Origin: Terrisporobacter mayombei
GTDB lineage: Bacteria > Bacillota > Clostridia > Peptostreptococcales > Peptostreptococcaceae
Direction of reading: 5' to 3'
DNA length: 64,000 bases
NCBI RefSeq assembly: GCF_020748465.1
Contig: NZ_JAHZMP010000001.1
Location: 930,001-994,000 of the forward strand
Positions 18,065-26,684 of the stretch are shown here, one piece after another (positions within the stretch are counted from its first letter, which is position 1; the number at the start of each line of letters is the position of its first letter). The notes under the pieces were generated by a model. It worked only from the letters and a program-made list of their open reading frames with translations, had not been told where the DNA came from and ran no database searches. Position numbers and translations under genes: made by a program.

Positions 18065-21000
18065 TTATTTTACAACTATCTCTTTATATACACTTGTTGT
18101 AGCCGTTTTGCTCATTTTTATAGTGATTTTAGTATTTTTCTTTTGTTTTGGTATGCTTATTGAGTAAGTACCATTTTTACTAACCTTAACTGATTTACCT
18201 ATTTGTTTTTCATTTACATAAATTCTAATCGTTGCTCCAGGTTGACCTTTGCCGCTAATTTTTGTTGATGTTGATTTAATCGAATTTGCAGTAAGTGTTT
18301 TAGAGAATACATTTAAAACTGTTGTAGTTTTTCCTTCTGTATAATATCCTGCTTTTGAAATTTTAACATTTATTTTATCATATAATTTTTGAGTAGGTAT
18401 TTTAACAGAGTATTTTCCATTCTTATCTACTGTTATTTTTCCTACTTCTTTATTATTTGAGTATACTCTAACTATAGCTCCTGAAATACCTTTACCTGTT
18501 ACTAATTTATCATTTGGTTTTATTCTATTTACTGTAAAAATTTTTATTTGTTTTAATACTGTTTTTGATAATTTTTGTGATATGTATCCATCCTTAATCA
18601 TTTTTACAGTAATCTTTGTTCCTCCTGCTTGCTTGGGTACTTTTATAGAGTAAGTTCCATCAGCTAAAACAGTTGAGGATCCTATTAGCTTATTTCCAAC
18701 ATAAGCTTGTACTTTAGCACCACCTTGTCCTTTACCTGTAATTGTAGTTGCATTGTATTTAATATTATTTATAGTCATGTTATTGTCAAACTCAACTTTT
18801 AGTTGACTTACTGCGCTATTTAACTTGTCTATTTTTTCCACATAATTTTTTTGTTCTTTGCTTAATTTATCATAAGCCAATTTTACTTCTTTTACCTGCT
18901 TATAATCATTTTCTGTTATTTTTGATGGTATTTTGCTTATTAATTCGTCTACCTTAGTAGCCACTTTTAAATCTGACTCACCTTTTGATACTAAATTTTT
19001 TAAATTATTTATTTTATCTACTGTTAATGCATAATCTTGTACATCTTTACTAAGCTTATCAAAATCACTTAAAATTAATTTTGCTTCTTCCAATTGTTTT
19101 TTATTAGTAACTATTACAGAAGCATCTTTTACTTTATTATCAAATTCATCAGCTTTTTTAATTAATTCTAGATTTGCTATCACTTTGTTATAAGATTCTT
19201 TTGCTGAATTATTTGCATTAAAGTATTTTTTAGATTGAGAATTTAGTGACTCATATCTATTTATTAACATCTTCGCTTTTTCAACAGTGCTTCTATCTGA
19301 TTTTAACGGTAGTTGTAAATCTAAAAAATCCTTTGTAAGTGTTGAAGCATTTTCTTTATTTACATTGTCTTTTCCTATTTCTAGAACTATCTCATCCAAT
19401 GTAGCTTTTGCAGTTTTAACCTTATCATTATTTTTTGCACTATTATCCATATTTCCATGTGCGCTTATTGAAGTTACTACTTTATCCATATCTTCCTCTA
19501 ATGCTGGTCTTTGAATTTTTTCAACCAAACTTACAAAGTTGCTTATTTCCAATTCTTTAATTTCTTCTAAATATTTATTTAACTTTGACACTGTTGAGTT
19601 ATCTATTAATAATTTTTGATTTTCACTTAATGAGTCATACATTGATTTTGCTGATAATATGTCTGTTTTATTTTTATCACTATACCCATTACTTAAATTA
19701 ATACTATTAATAGCTTTTACAACATTATCTACAAATGCTTTATTAACTGCTTTTATACTAATAATTGTATTTTCTGCATTTTTTATTTTACTTATATTGT
19801 TTGTCAAATCAGTATTTAATAGTTCTTGTTGCTCTTTTCTTAATGAATCATATGCTTTTCTTGCTTCCTTTATTGTATCTTCATCATTTAAAGTTATTTC
19901 ATCTGGGATTTTTGAAATAATAGTTTTTACTTTTTCTATTTCTAAGTTACTTATTGTTTCTTCAGCTTTAAGTAATTTATCTAAATTAGTAACATATTTC
20001 TTTTGCTCATCTGTTAAAGAATTATATGCATTTCTTATTTCTTCAATTTCTTCTTTGTTCTCTAAAGTAACTTCTACTATTGTATTAATCTTTTCTATAA
20101 CAGAACTTGCTGTTTCTTCATCTTCACCTATAACAGTTACTTTACAGTAAGCAGATTTTCCACCTACTTTACCATATATATTTGTAGTGCCAGACTTTTT
20201 ACCAGTTACTACACCATTTTTATCTACTGTTGCTATTGAACTACTAGAAGTTGTCCAAGTGACTGTTTTATCTACTGTTGAATTTTCTGGTTCTGTAATT
20301 ACAGAAAGTTTTATAGTTCCATTTATAGCTATTTTAGCTGTACTTGGATCTATAGTAACTTTTGTTATAGGTATATTTACTGTAACGCTACATTTAGCAG
20401 TAAATTCTCCTATTTGCGCTACTATATTTGTTTTTCCTGCTCCAACTGCTGTTACTAAACCATTTTTATCAACCTTCGCAATTGATTCATTCTCTGATTT
20501 CCATATTACAGTAGTATCTCCCATAGAGTCTACTGGATCAGGATTCGCAATCAATGTAGATGTTTTATCTAAATCTAAAGATAATTCATTTTTACTAAGT
20601 TTTACTCCAGTAAGTTTTGACTCAACGTTTACATTACAAGATATAGTTTGTCCATTTACATATGCATGTACTTTAGTAGTACCTACACCCATACCTTCTA
20701 TTGTTCCATCTTGAGAAACTGTCGCTATTTTATCATCATCTGTAGACCAGTATATATCTTTAGGTGTAAAGCCTCCATTTATATTTAATTCTAGTTTTTT
20801 GCTTTCATTTTTTTGTAAGGTTACATCACTTAGCGACATAGAAATTACATCTGTCATATCATAAAGACTATTTTTACCTTGTAAAAATCTTTGATAAGCC
20901 ACAAGTGCATACATTGCTTGATCTGTAGCCATGCCATTTGCTGTGCCATTTAATATGTGTTTAAATCCTCCACCTTCACAGTAAAATTCCATAATTGCTG

Positions 21001-22546
21001 TCAATAACCAATTTTTTTCTTTTATAAATCTTGTATCTGTTGTTGGGTCTATTCCTAGTTCACATAAAGCAACTATAACTTGAGCTATGCTTTCGCTATT
21101 TACAGTTCCCCAACTTGCATAACCACCATTTTCTTTTTGTATATTAGAAAGTTTAGTTAATGCTCTTTCTATAAAAGGAGCCACTTTTTCATTATCTTTA
21201 TATGGTGCCAGCGCTTGGAGTGCCATAGCTGTTATATCTGGGTCCGGTGTAGTTCCAGATAATGCCCATCCTCCTGCTTCATCAGTACCAGTCTTTATTT
21301 CTTTACTTAGTATATAATCAATATATTTATCTCTTGTAGCTTGTTCTTTGCCTTCTTGTACTGTTGGTATTTCATAGCCTCTAGTGTCTAAAGCTATAAG
21401 TGCAAAAATAGGTCCATTAATTCCTTGCCATATAACTTGTTGATAATCTGCCAAAGGAGCAACCATATTATAGCCAGCTACATTTCTTGCATCCTTGCCT
21501 ATGGAAGATAATGCTAATATTAACCTTGAATACTCTGTATATTTTCTCTTGTCTAATACACCATCTACACTTTTTACTTTTTCTTCTATTCTTTTGTAAT
21601 AATCTCCATAATAATTTTCTGGAACACTGATATTTCCTCTTGCAAGAGAAAGAACTGTCCATTCTCCTGCACCTGTACCAAAAGCCGGTTCAGGTACTGT
21701 ATTTATCATAAATTTTCCAGTAGAACTTATTGCTTCATCAACTGATGGTGATGGTTTATTTATATTATCATTTATGCCCAATTGTTTAAGTGAGCTTTCC
21801 AATAATTTCAATGCATTATCTACTTCATCTTGCGTACTTTCCATGTTTGTTAATACATTATTAGCTTTATCATATGCTTTCCTTACTTTTATATTACTTA
21901 GTAATGATAATTTATTATCTCCACTATTTATTTTTGCAACTGCTGTTGTTAACTTATCTTTATTAGATGTTTTAATAGAACCCCAAGATGAACCTAAATC
22001 TTCACCATATCCGTATACAGTAAATTGCCATCTCATTACATCTCCATTTTGTGGATTATATCCAGATACACCCACATTTGGAAATTCATTGCCTACCGTA
22101 TACATCCAACCAGACATTTGAGTATAATCAAATGCACATAACCATCCCTCTTTCTTCCTTGAAGTAGGATCACTTGATAATTTTTCTAAAATATATGTTG
22201 GTATGTTTTCCGTCCTATAGTCATTGTCTCTTATACCAGAAATATAAAAAGTGTTTTCAATATCTCCTGTTGCTTGATAGTTTTCTGACCCAAGAACTCT
22301 GTCTACAACTTTAGCTCCATTATCACCTTCATAATAAGGAACTATAATAGGCTCCTGTATATAACCTAGTCCAAGTGTGAATTTCTCTATACTTAGAGTT
22401 ACATACCCTTGAGGAGTTTTTCCCTCAATATAGCCTAACTTCTGATTAGTTTGATTCTCAGCACTTGCAAATACTGGACATAATACATTAAATACAAACA
22501 CTAAAGACATCAATAGGGATAAAAATTTCCCTTTGAGTTTTTTCAT
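18065..22546 (-). CDS. Giant secreted transcobalamin-like protein: DUF4430 plus alpha/alpha-toroid (1493 aa)
   Basis: The start was set at MKKLKGKFLS: the ATG 9 nt upstream touches the GGGGG ribosome binding site. Signal peptide to about residue 29. DUF4430 (about 47-195): MSGWMYTVGNEFPNVGVSGY and GDVMRWQFTVYGYGEDLGSS. The alpha/alpha-toroid (about 270-565) closely resembles the dockerin protein: GEWTVLSLARGNI, YTEYSRLILALSSIGKDARN, GPIFALIALDTRGYEIP, DPDITAMALQALAPY. Three Big2-type Ig domains (about 570-812), helical repeats of FIVAR-like type (about 815-1255) and three C-terminal Ig-like repeats (about 1258-1493) follow. Both halves of the transcobalamin fold occur in one chain, in reversed order to the human protein. 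No LPXTG motif. Cargo is inferred to be a corrinoid. Confidence 0.83.
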   Translation of the reverse strand: MKKLKGKFLSLLMSLVFVFNVLCPVFASAENQTNQKLGYIEGKTPQGYVTLSIEKFTLGLGYIQEPIIVPYYEGDNGAKVVDRVLGSENYQATGDIENTFYISGIRDNDYRTENIPTYILEKLSSDPTSRKKEGWLCAFDYTQMSGWMYTVGNEFPNVGVSGYNPQNGDVMRWQFTVYGYGEDLGSSWGSIKTSNKDKLTTAVAKINSGDNKLSLLSNIKVRKAYDKANNVLTNMESTQDEVDNALKLLESSLKQLGINDNINKPSPSVDEAISSTGKFMINTVPEPAFGTGAGEWTVLSLARGNISVPENYYGDYYKRIEEKVKSVDGVLDKRKYTEYSRLILALSSIGKDARNVAGYNMVAPLADYQQVIWQGINGPIFALIALDTRGYEIPTVQEGKEQATRDKYIDYILSKEIKTGTDEAGGWALSGTTPDPDITAMALQALAPYKDNEKVAPFIERALTKLSNIQKENGGYASWGTVNSESIAQVIVALCELGIDPTTDTRFIKEKNWLLTAIMEFYCEGGGFKHILNGTANGMATDQAMYALVAYQRFLQGKNSLYDMTDVISMSLSDVTLQKNESKKLELNINGGFTPKDIYWSTDDDKIATVSQDGTIEGMGVGTTKVHAYVNGQTISCNVNVESKLTGVKLSKNELSLDLDKTSTLIANPDPVDSMGDTTVIWKSENESIAKVDKNGLVTAVGAGKTNIVAQIGEFTAKCSVTVNIPITKVTIDPSTAKIAINGTIKLSVITEPENSTVDKTVTWTTSSSSIATVDKNGVVTGKKSGTTNIYGKVGGKSAYCKVTVIGEDEETASSVIEKINTIVEVTLENKEEIEEIRNAYNSLTDEQKKYVTNLDKLLKAEETISNLEIEKVKTIISKIPDEITLNDEDTIKEARKAYDSLRKEQQELLNTDLTNNISKIKNAENTIISIKAVNKAFVDNVVKAINSINLSNGYSDKNKTDILSAKSMYDSLSENQKLLIDNSTVSKLNKYLEEIKELEISNFVSLVEKIQRPALEEDMDKVVTSISAHGNMDNSAKNNDKVKTAKATLDEIVLEIGKDNVNKENASTLTKDFLDLQLPLKSDRSTVEKAKMLINRYESLNSQSKKYFNANNSAKESYNKVIANLELIKKADEFDNKVKDASVIVTNKKQLEEAKLILSDFDKLSKDVQDYALTVDKINNLKNLVSKGESDLKVATKVDELISKIPSKITENDYKQVKEVKLAYDKLSKEQKNYVEKIDKLNSAVSQLKVEFDNNMTINNIKYNATTITGKGQGGAKVQAYVGNKLIGSSTVLADGTYSIKVPKQAGGTKITVKMIKDGYISQKLSKTVLKQIKIFTVNRIKPNDKLVTGKGISGAIVRVYSNNKEVGKITVDKNGKYSVKIPTQKLYDKINVKISKAGYYTEGKTTTVLNVFSKTLTANSIKSTSTKISGKGQPGATIRIYVNEKQIGKSVKVSKNGTYSISIPKQKKNTKITIKMSKTATTSVYKEIVVK

Positions 22547-22634
22547 AAAACCCATCCCCCTTTTAAATTTTATCAGTGAAATTTTTACAATATGTTGTTA
22601 AAATTGCTATATTCTGTTCTATATAAAATTATAT

Positions 22635-22666
22635 AAAAAAAAAGACTAAAACATAGTCTAGTCTTT
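22635..22666 (-). terminator. Terminator after the LuxR-type regulator gene
   Basis: AAAGACTA pairs with TAGTCTTT around a 10-nt loop, followed by T9 on the minus strand. The hairpin overlaps the predicted -10 box of the next gene, so termination of one transcript and initiation of the next share the same bases. Confidence 0.8.
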
Positions 22667-22690
22667 TTGTATTAGCATGGTAGTACTACT
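22646..22690 (-). promoter_or_regulatory. Promoter with GTAGTACTAC palindrome for the 1493-aa gene
   Basis: The palindrome at 22680-22689 is followed after 5 nt by TAATAC (22669-22674), 17 bp and a poor TTTAGT (22646-22651). The spacing equals that at the other three sites; the boxes are weaker, consistent with dependence on an activator. Confidence 0.6.
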
Positions 22691-22714
22691 CGAAGTAATA
22701 CCATATAAATATTT

Positions 22715-23326
22715 TTATTCTTTGCTTTGCAATTTTACATAAGAAATTGCTTCTTTTCTATTTCGAAGATTTAGTTTTACAAAAATATTGCTAACATGCT
22801 TTTTAACTGTACATTCTGTAATATATAATTTATTTCCAATTTCTTTATTATTACATCCATCTCCAATTAACTGCAAAACTTCATCTTCTCTTTTAGTTAG
22901 CTTGTTTCTACTATGCTTTTCTTCATGTTCAAATAATTTTTCAAGTAAATCTAAATCATAGTACTTTTTACCTTTGATTACACTATGTACAATAGAAGAA
23001 AAATCATTTTTATCAGGTATGTCTGCAACATAACCTTCTACACCATTTTTTAAAGCCCTCTTAAAAATAGCCCCTCTTTTTCTAATATCCAACACAATAA
23101 CTTTTATTTGATCATTGATAGACTTTATAGATTCTATAAAACTTAATAATTCCAAATAGTCATTTCTAATATCTATTATTATCATTTCAATATTATCGTA
23201 TTGCATATTGCAAATAAGTTCTAATTTTTTCACAGAAATAACTTCAATTTCATCTTCACTATTATTTAGTATATCTTCTACTACCCCAATAATAATATCC
23301 GATTCTGAAATAACCAAAACATTCAT
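22715..23326 (-). CDS. LuxR/NarL-type transcriptional regulator with degenerate receiver domain
   Basis: 203 residues; the start was set at MNVLVISESD behind AAGGGGTG. The N-terminal receiver-like domain (about 1-115) keeps the acceptor-type aspartate in MIIIDIRND. The usual acidic pair at the first strand reads ISESD, the conserved Thr/Ser position reads VLDIR, and the GY..K lysine is replaced (GYVADI). The C-terminal LuxR HTH (about 140-200) is intact: KLTKREDEVLQLIGDGCNNKEI, TVKKHVSNIFVKLNLRNRKEA. No histidine kinase lies nearby. Its own promoter and those of its three downstream transcription units share one palindrome, so it is the probable local regulator. Confidence 0.85.
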   Translation of the reverse strand: MNVLVISESDIIIGVVEDILNNSEDEIEVISVKKLELICNMQYDNIEMIIIDIRNDYLELLSFIESIKSINDQIKVIVLDIRKRGAIFKRALKNGVEGYVADIPDKNDFSSIVHSVIKGKKYYDLDLLEKLFEHEEKHSRNKLTKREDEVLQLIGDGCNNKEIGNKLYITECTVKKHVSNIFVKLNLRNRKEAISYVKLQSKE

Positions 23327-23467
23327 TTCGTTACACCCCTTACTAAAACACAAAAAATCAAGCAAACCGACATTTTAGTTTTAAATTTATTTCCTCAATC
23401 TTGAAAAAATTATAACCTTAACCCTAATAAATTACCTTTATAAGTTAATTATCTGTATTTATAAAGA

Positions 23468-23512
23468 AGTCTATCATCTAATTTAAATACTGTCAATTAA
23501 AGTAGTACTACT
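23468..23512 (-). promoter_or_regulatory. Promoter with GTAGTACTAC palindrome for the LuxR-type gene
   Basis: The palindrome at 23502-23511 is followed after 5 nt by a perfect TTGACA (23491-23496), a 17-bp spacer and TAGACT (23468-23473) on the minus strand. The centre of the palindrome lies near -45 of the expected start. This suggests autoregulation. Confidence 0.72.
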
Positions 23513-23557
23513 TTATTAACCTTAAAAAATATCTATTTAAGGTAACCAGAGCTATAC

Positions 23558-24340
23558 TTAATCAATAATTTTAAAATATTTCATAGCATGTTCTATTCCA
23601 TCTTCATCGATATGTTTTGTAACAAATGTAGCCTTTTTAAACAAATCTGGATTTCCATTACCCATAACTATACTATTTGAAGCGCTATCTAACATAGGTA
23701 TATCATTATTACTATCTCCAAAAGCAAATGTATTTTCTTTATCTATATTAAAATGATTAATTAAAAAATCTATACCACTTCCTTTTGAATGTCCTTTTGG
23801 TATTAATTCTCTTGTTCCCTTTCCATGATCTATATAATCAAATGTTTCTTTTATATCTTCACAAAAATCATCTATATATTTGTTATCATCATATCTAATA
23901 AACATCTTATTAAATGTCATATTGTCTAAATCATAAGGTTTTACTGGATAATTTTGTTTTCTTAAATTAGACAATAAAAAGTCGTCTTCTGCATTTTCAT
24001 TCACATATATGGCCTCTTCACCTTCTAAAACAGCATTTAGTCCATATTTTTTTAATGAGTTCAATATAATATTATGCTTTTCTTTATTAACTCTATTAAC
24101 ATAAAGTACTTCATCATTAACTTCTATATAAGTACCACACCCACAAACATATCCATCAAAACCTATTTCCTTTATATCGTCACCTATTAGCGATTTTGTT
24201 CTTCCTGTATTTATAAAAATTAAATGACCTTTTTCCTTTGCTCTTTTAAGTGCGTTTTTTGTACTTTCTGGTATTGTGAAAGTTTTGTGAGAAAGCAAAG
24301 TTTCATCAATATCGAAAAATAAAATTTTTCTATTTTCCAT
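23558..24340 (-). CDS. Cof-type HAD-superfamily phosphatase
   Basis: A 260-residue cytoplasmic hydrolase of the Cof/YidA type (HAD IIB cap). Motif I is FFDIDETLLS with nucleophile Asp10, motif II INTGRT near 39, motif III lysine GHSKGSGIDFL, and motif IV FAFGDSNNDIPML near 205. The cap domain spans about 80-180. Such enzymes dephosphorylate sugar phosphates, nucleotides or flavin intermediates; the substrate cannot be read from sequence. Ribosome binding site GGGAGGAT. It stands alone, convergent to nothing, with 230 bp separating it from the LuxR gene. Confidence 0.88.
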   Translation of the reverse strand: MENRKILFFDIDETLLSHKTFTIPESTKNALKRAKEKGHLIFINTGRTKSLIGDDIKEIGFDGYVCGCGTYIEVNDEVLYVNRVNKEKHNIILNSLKKYGLNAVLEGEEAIYVNENAEDDFLLSNLRKQNYPVKPYDLDNMTFNKMFIRYDDNKYIDDFCEDIKETFDYIDHGKGTRELIPKGHSKGSGIDFLINHFNIDKENTFAFGDSNNDIPMLDSASNSIVMGNGNPDLFKKATFVTKHIDEDGIEHAMKYFKIID

Positions 24341-24568
24341 GTTATAATCCTCCCTAATGTCTTTTTATTTACATATAAAATATATCCTTAAGTTATATTT
24401 TTTTCAATTGCATTTTTCTATTACACAACTATTTTTATGATATGTAATTATTCAAGTATTAATATTTTTTAGCTAAGAAAATTTATAAAAACTTCAAATT
24501 TTGTATGTTTTTGTTGAAATATAACAAACTGTATTATAATAATATATAAATTTTTCAATATATTATAA

Positions 24569-24593
24569 AAAAGCCAGTATAAAACTGGCTTTT
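24569..24593. terminator. Bidirectional terminator after the YkvA gene
   Basis: AAAAGCCAGT pairs with ACTGGCTTTT around a 5-nt loop, flanked by A and T runs on both sides, directly at the stop codon of the YkvA-family gene. Confidence 0.88.
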
Positions 24594-25001
24594 TTATTCA
24601 TCTTTTATGCTATAACTAGCATCATCTATTATGTTTGGATCTTTATATACTTTTTTACCGCTTCTCTCATGGGGATCTTGAGGACCTTTATATTTAGACA
24701 ACTCTTCATAAATTATACCTATCGCCCATATTATCATAAAGGCATCATCGAAAAATCCTAATGGACCAAACAAAGCCTCTGGAATGATATCTATGGAAAA
24801 TACAAAGTATATTAGTGTAGCTACAAAAGAAAAGAATATTTTAGCCTTTCCTAAAAAAGATACATTTCTATCACTAAAATAATCTGCAACTTTAGGCAGA
24901 TTTTTTATAAGTCCTATACCAAATCCAGCCTCTTTAAATCTTACTAATACCCTCTTAAAACTATCTAAAAACCTGTTGCCAGTATTCATAGTCTTGTTCA
25001 T
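24594..25001 (-). CDS. YkvA/DUF1232 family membrane protein
   Basis: 135 residues. The DUF1232 core is visible at about 65-110: FSFVATLIYFVFSIDIIPEA, then GPLGFFDDAFMIIWAIGIIY, with two hydrophobic segments around the conserved D-IP..L...G..DD pattern. The C-terminus is charged. The family occurs widely in bacteria and its function is unknown. An AAGGAGAATG site precedes the ATG and a strong terminator follows, so it is probably monocistronic. Confidence 0.8.
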   Translation of the reverse strand: MNKTMNTGNRFLDSFKRVLVRFKEAGFGIGLIKNLPKVADYFSDRNVSFLGKAKIFFSFVATLIYFVFSIDIIPEALFGPLGFFDDAFMIIWAIGIIYEELSKYKGPQDPHERSGKKVYKDPNIIDDASYSIKDE

Positions 25002-25106
25002 TATACATTCTCCTTAAGAATAAGATATTTCCACATAATTGTTTATACAATATATTAAAACAAAAATCGACTATATTCAAGGAAATTTTTTATGTATTAG
25101 TATAAT

Positions 25107-25766
25107 TTACTCTACAATTAGCCCTATTAATCTCACTAATTCTAAACCTTGACTAGCATTTACTTTAGCCTTGTATAGTTCTGGTATTCCAATTTCTATT
25201 CCATCAATCTCACAATTAGATAAATTTACATCTTCTAAATATGTCCTTGTAAAAACCGTCTTTTTAAAATCACAATCATCAAAGTTCAAATATTTATTTT
25301 TTACTTCCATAAATACACTTGAAGCAAAAGATGAACCTTCTAAGCTTACCTTGTTCAATTTGCTAAAAGCAAAACTACTGTAGTCTCCTAAAATATTTTT
25401 AAATAAACAATCTTTTAAATTTGCATCTTCTATTTTGCATCCTACCATCTTGCAATTTACAAATTCTGTCCTAAATATACTTCCTTCTGAAAAATCAATA
25501 TTTGATAAATCACATTTATCAAATATTACATCTAATAAGTCTATATATCTTAAGTTGCAGTTGTCAAAATTCACATTTTTAAAAACACAACTATCAAAAG
25601 ATAACCTAGACTCATCCATAGTTGGAATATCAATATTTTCGATCAATTTATCACAGATCTTTTCATCTTCTTCTATTAATTCCAATAACTGATCTAGAGT
25701 ATTTATTACCTCTAAATTAACATTAATCTTAGGCTTTTGAATTTTTTTCAACTTACTCATCTCCAT
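25107..25766 (-). CDS. Pentapeptide-repeat protein
   Basis: 219 residues. From about residue 48 to 195 the chain follows the A(D/N)LXX five-residue rhythm of the right-handed beta-helix: SFDSCVFKNVNFDNCNLRYI, DKCDLSNIDFSEGS, CKIEDANLKDCLFKN, LNKVSLEGSSFASS and YLEDVNLSNCEIDG. Some family members (Qnr, MfpA) mimic DNA and protect gyrase, but most have no known role. Here there is no fluoroquinolone context, so no function is claimed. Ribosome binding site GGAGGAA, monocistronic in appearance. Confidence 0.83.
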   Translation of the reverse strand: MEMSKLKKIQKPKINVNLEVINTLDQLLELIEEDEKICDKLIENIDIPTMDESRLSFDSCVFKNVNFDNCNLRYIDLLDVIFDKCDLSNIDFSEGSIFRTEFVNCKMVGCKIEDANLKDCLFKNILGDYSSFAFSKLNKVSLEGSSFASSVFMEVKNKYLNFDDCDFKKTVFTRTYLEDVNLSNCEIDGIEIGIPELYKAKVNASQGLELVRLIGLIVE

Positions 25767-25822
25767 TCTTAAAATTCCTCCATATCCTTTGGAAAAATAA
25801 TTATTTTTATTTAATTATATTA

Positions 25823-26482
25823 CTATTTATTTATTTCTTTACATAAAATTTTTCCATCAGCATATTTTTCTAAATATTCGCAAGCCTCATCCATATATTT
25901 ATCTAACTCTTCATCACCATTAAATGAAATTATATTCATTAGAATATGCTTAGCATCTGTGGTTATCATAGCTCTTACAGAATCAGAAGTAGTACTCCCA
26001 AACTTTCCTTTATTATCATAAAATACTGGTAAATTAGCAATATTCAATTCACCCTTCCCTATACCTGCATAAGTTTCTCCTTCCTCTGCAATTGTAAAAT
26101 GTATATTTCCACTTATCTTGTCTAAATCATAGGTTCCAACAGAATATGCAGAATTTAAAGAAATTAAATTATTTATATCCACCACATTATTAACCTTATA
26201 TAAACCAAGTCCCCTAACTATTCTTCTATATAGTGCCTCAGAAGATAATCTATATCTAGATGGATCTTTTCCAAAGGCTTTATAAGCCACCCTAGAGTCT
26301 GCAATATTTTTTATTGTATTAATTGCCTTAACAGGCACACTATTTTCTATTTCCTTTGCTTTTTCATCAATTATATTCCATAGTTGATTATTATTCTCTG
26401 TTACATTAACATAAGCTTCAATAGAACCGATTGCTACTTTATTACATTTTTCATTAATTTTATCATCAATTATTATTTTCAT
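25823..26482 (-). CDS. B3/B4 tRNA-binding-domain protein
   Basis: 219 residues related to the B3/B4 domain of the phenylalanyl-tRNA synthetase beta subunit, found free-standing in many bacteria. Diagnostic stretches are KAFGKDPSRYRLSSEALYRR, VNNVVDINNLISLNSAYSVG, YDLDKI and a final GD.E....L........I block. Free-standing copies are thought to edit or bind misacylated tRNA or act on related substrates; this is from family knowledge. AAGGGGGTTT precedes the ATG. Not obviously in an operon. Confidence 0.82.
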   Translation of the reverse strand: MKIIIDDKINEKCNKVAIGSIEAYVNVTENNNQLWNIIDEKAKEIENSVPVKAINTIKNIADSRVAYKAFGKDPSRYRLSSEALYRRIVRGLGLYKVNNVVDINNLISLNSAYSVGTYDLDKISGNIHFTIAEEGETYAGIGKGELNIANLPVFYDNKGKFGSTTSDSVRAMITTDAKHILMNIISFNGDEELDKYMDEACEYLEKYADGKILCKEINK

Positions 26483-26684
26483 TTCTTAAACCCCCTTTTC
26501 TATTTAGATATAATTATACTATAAAAATATATATTTATCATTTTTAACCAAATTTTTGTTTATATCCACATTTTTATATTTCAATAATAATATTTTCTTA
26601 ATATAAATTTTTTTTATGGCCAAAATATTCCATAAGCTATGTTAAAATGATAATAGTTAAAATATTATATTAAGAGGTGTAAGT

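Noticed and set aside
22547..22714. Cobalamin riboswitch upstream of the transcobalamin-like locus
   Set aside because: No B12-box-like element or extended conserved fold was seen here or at the other promoters of the locus. The leaders are short and carry the palindrome instead.
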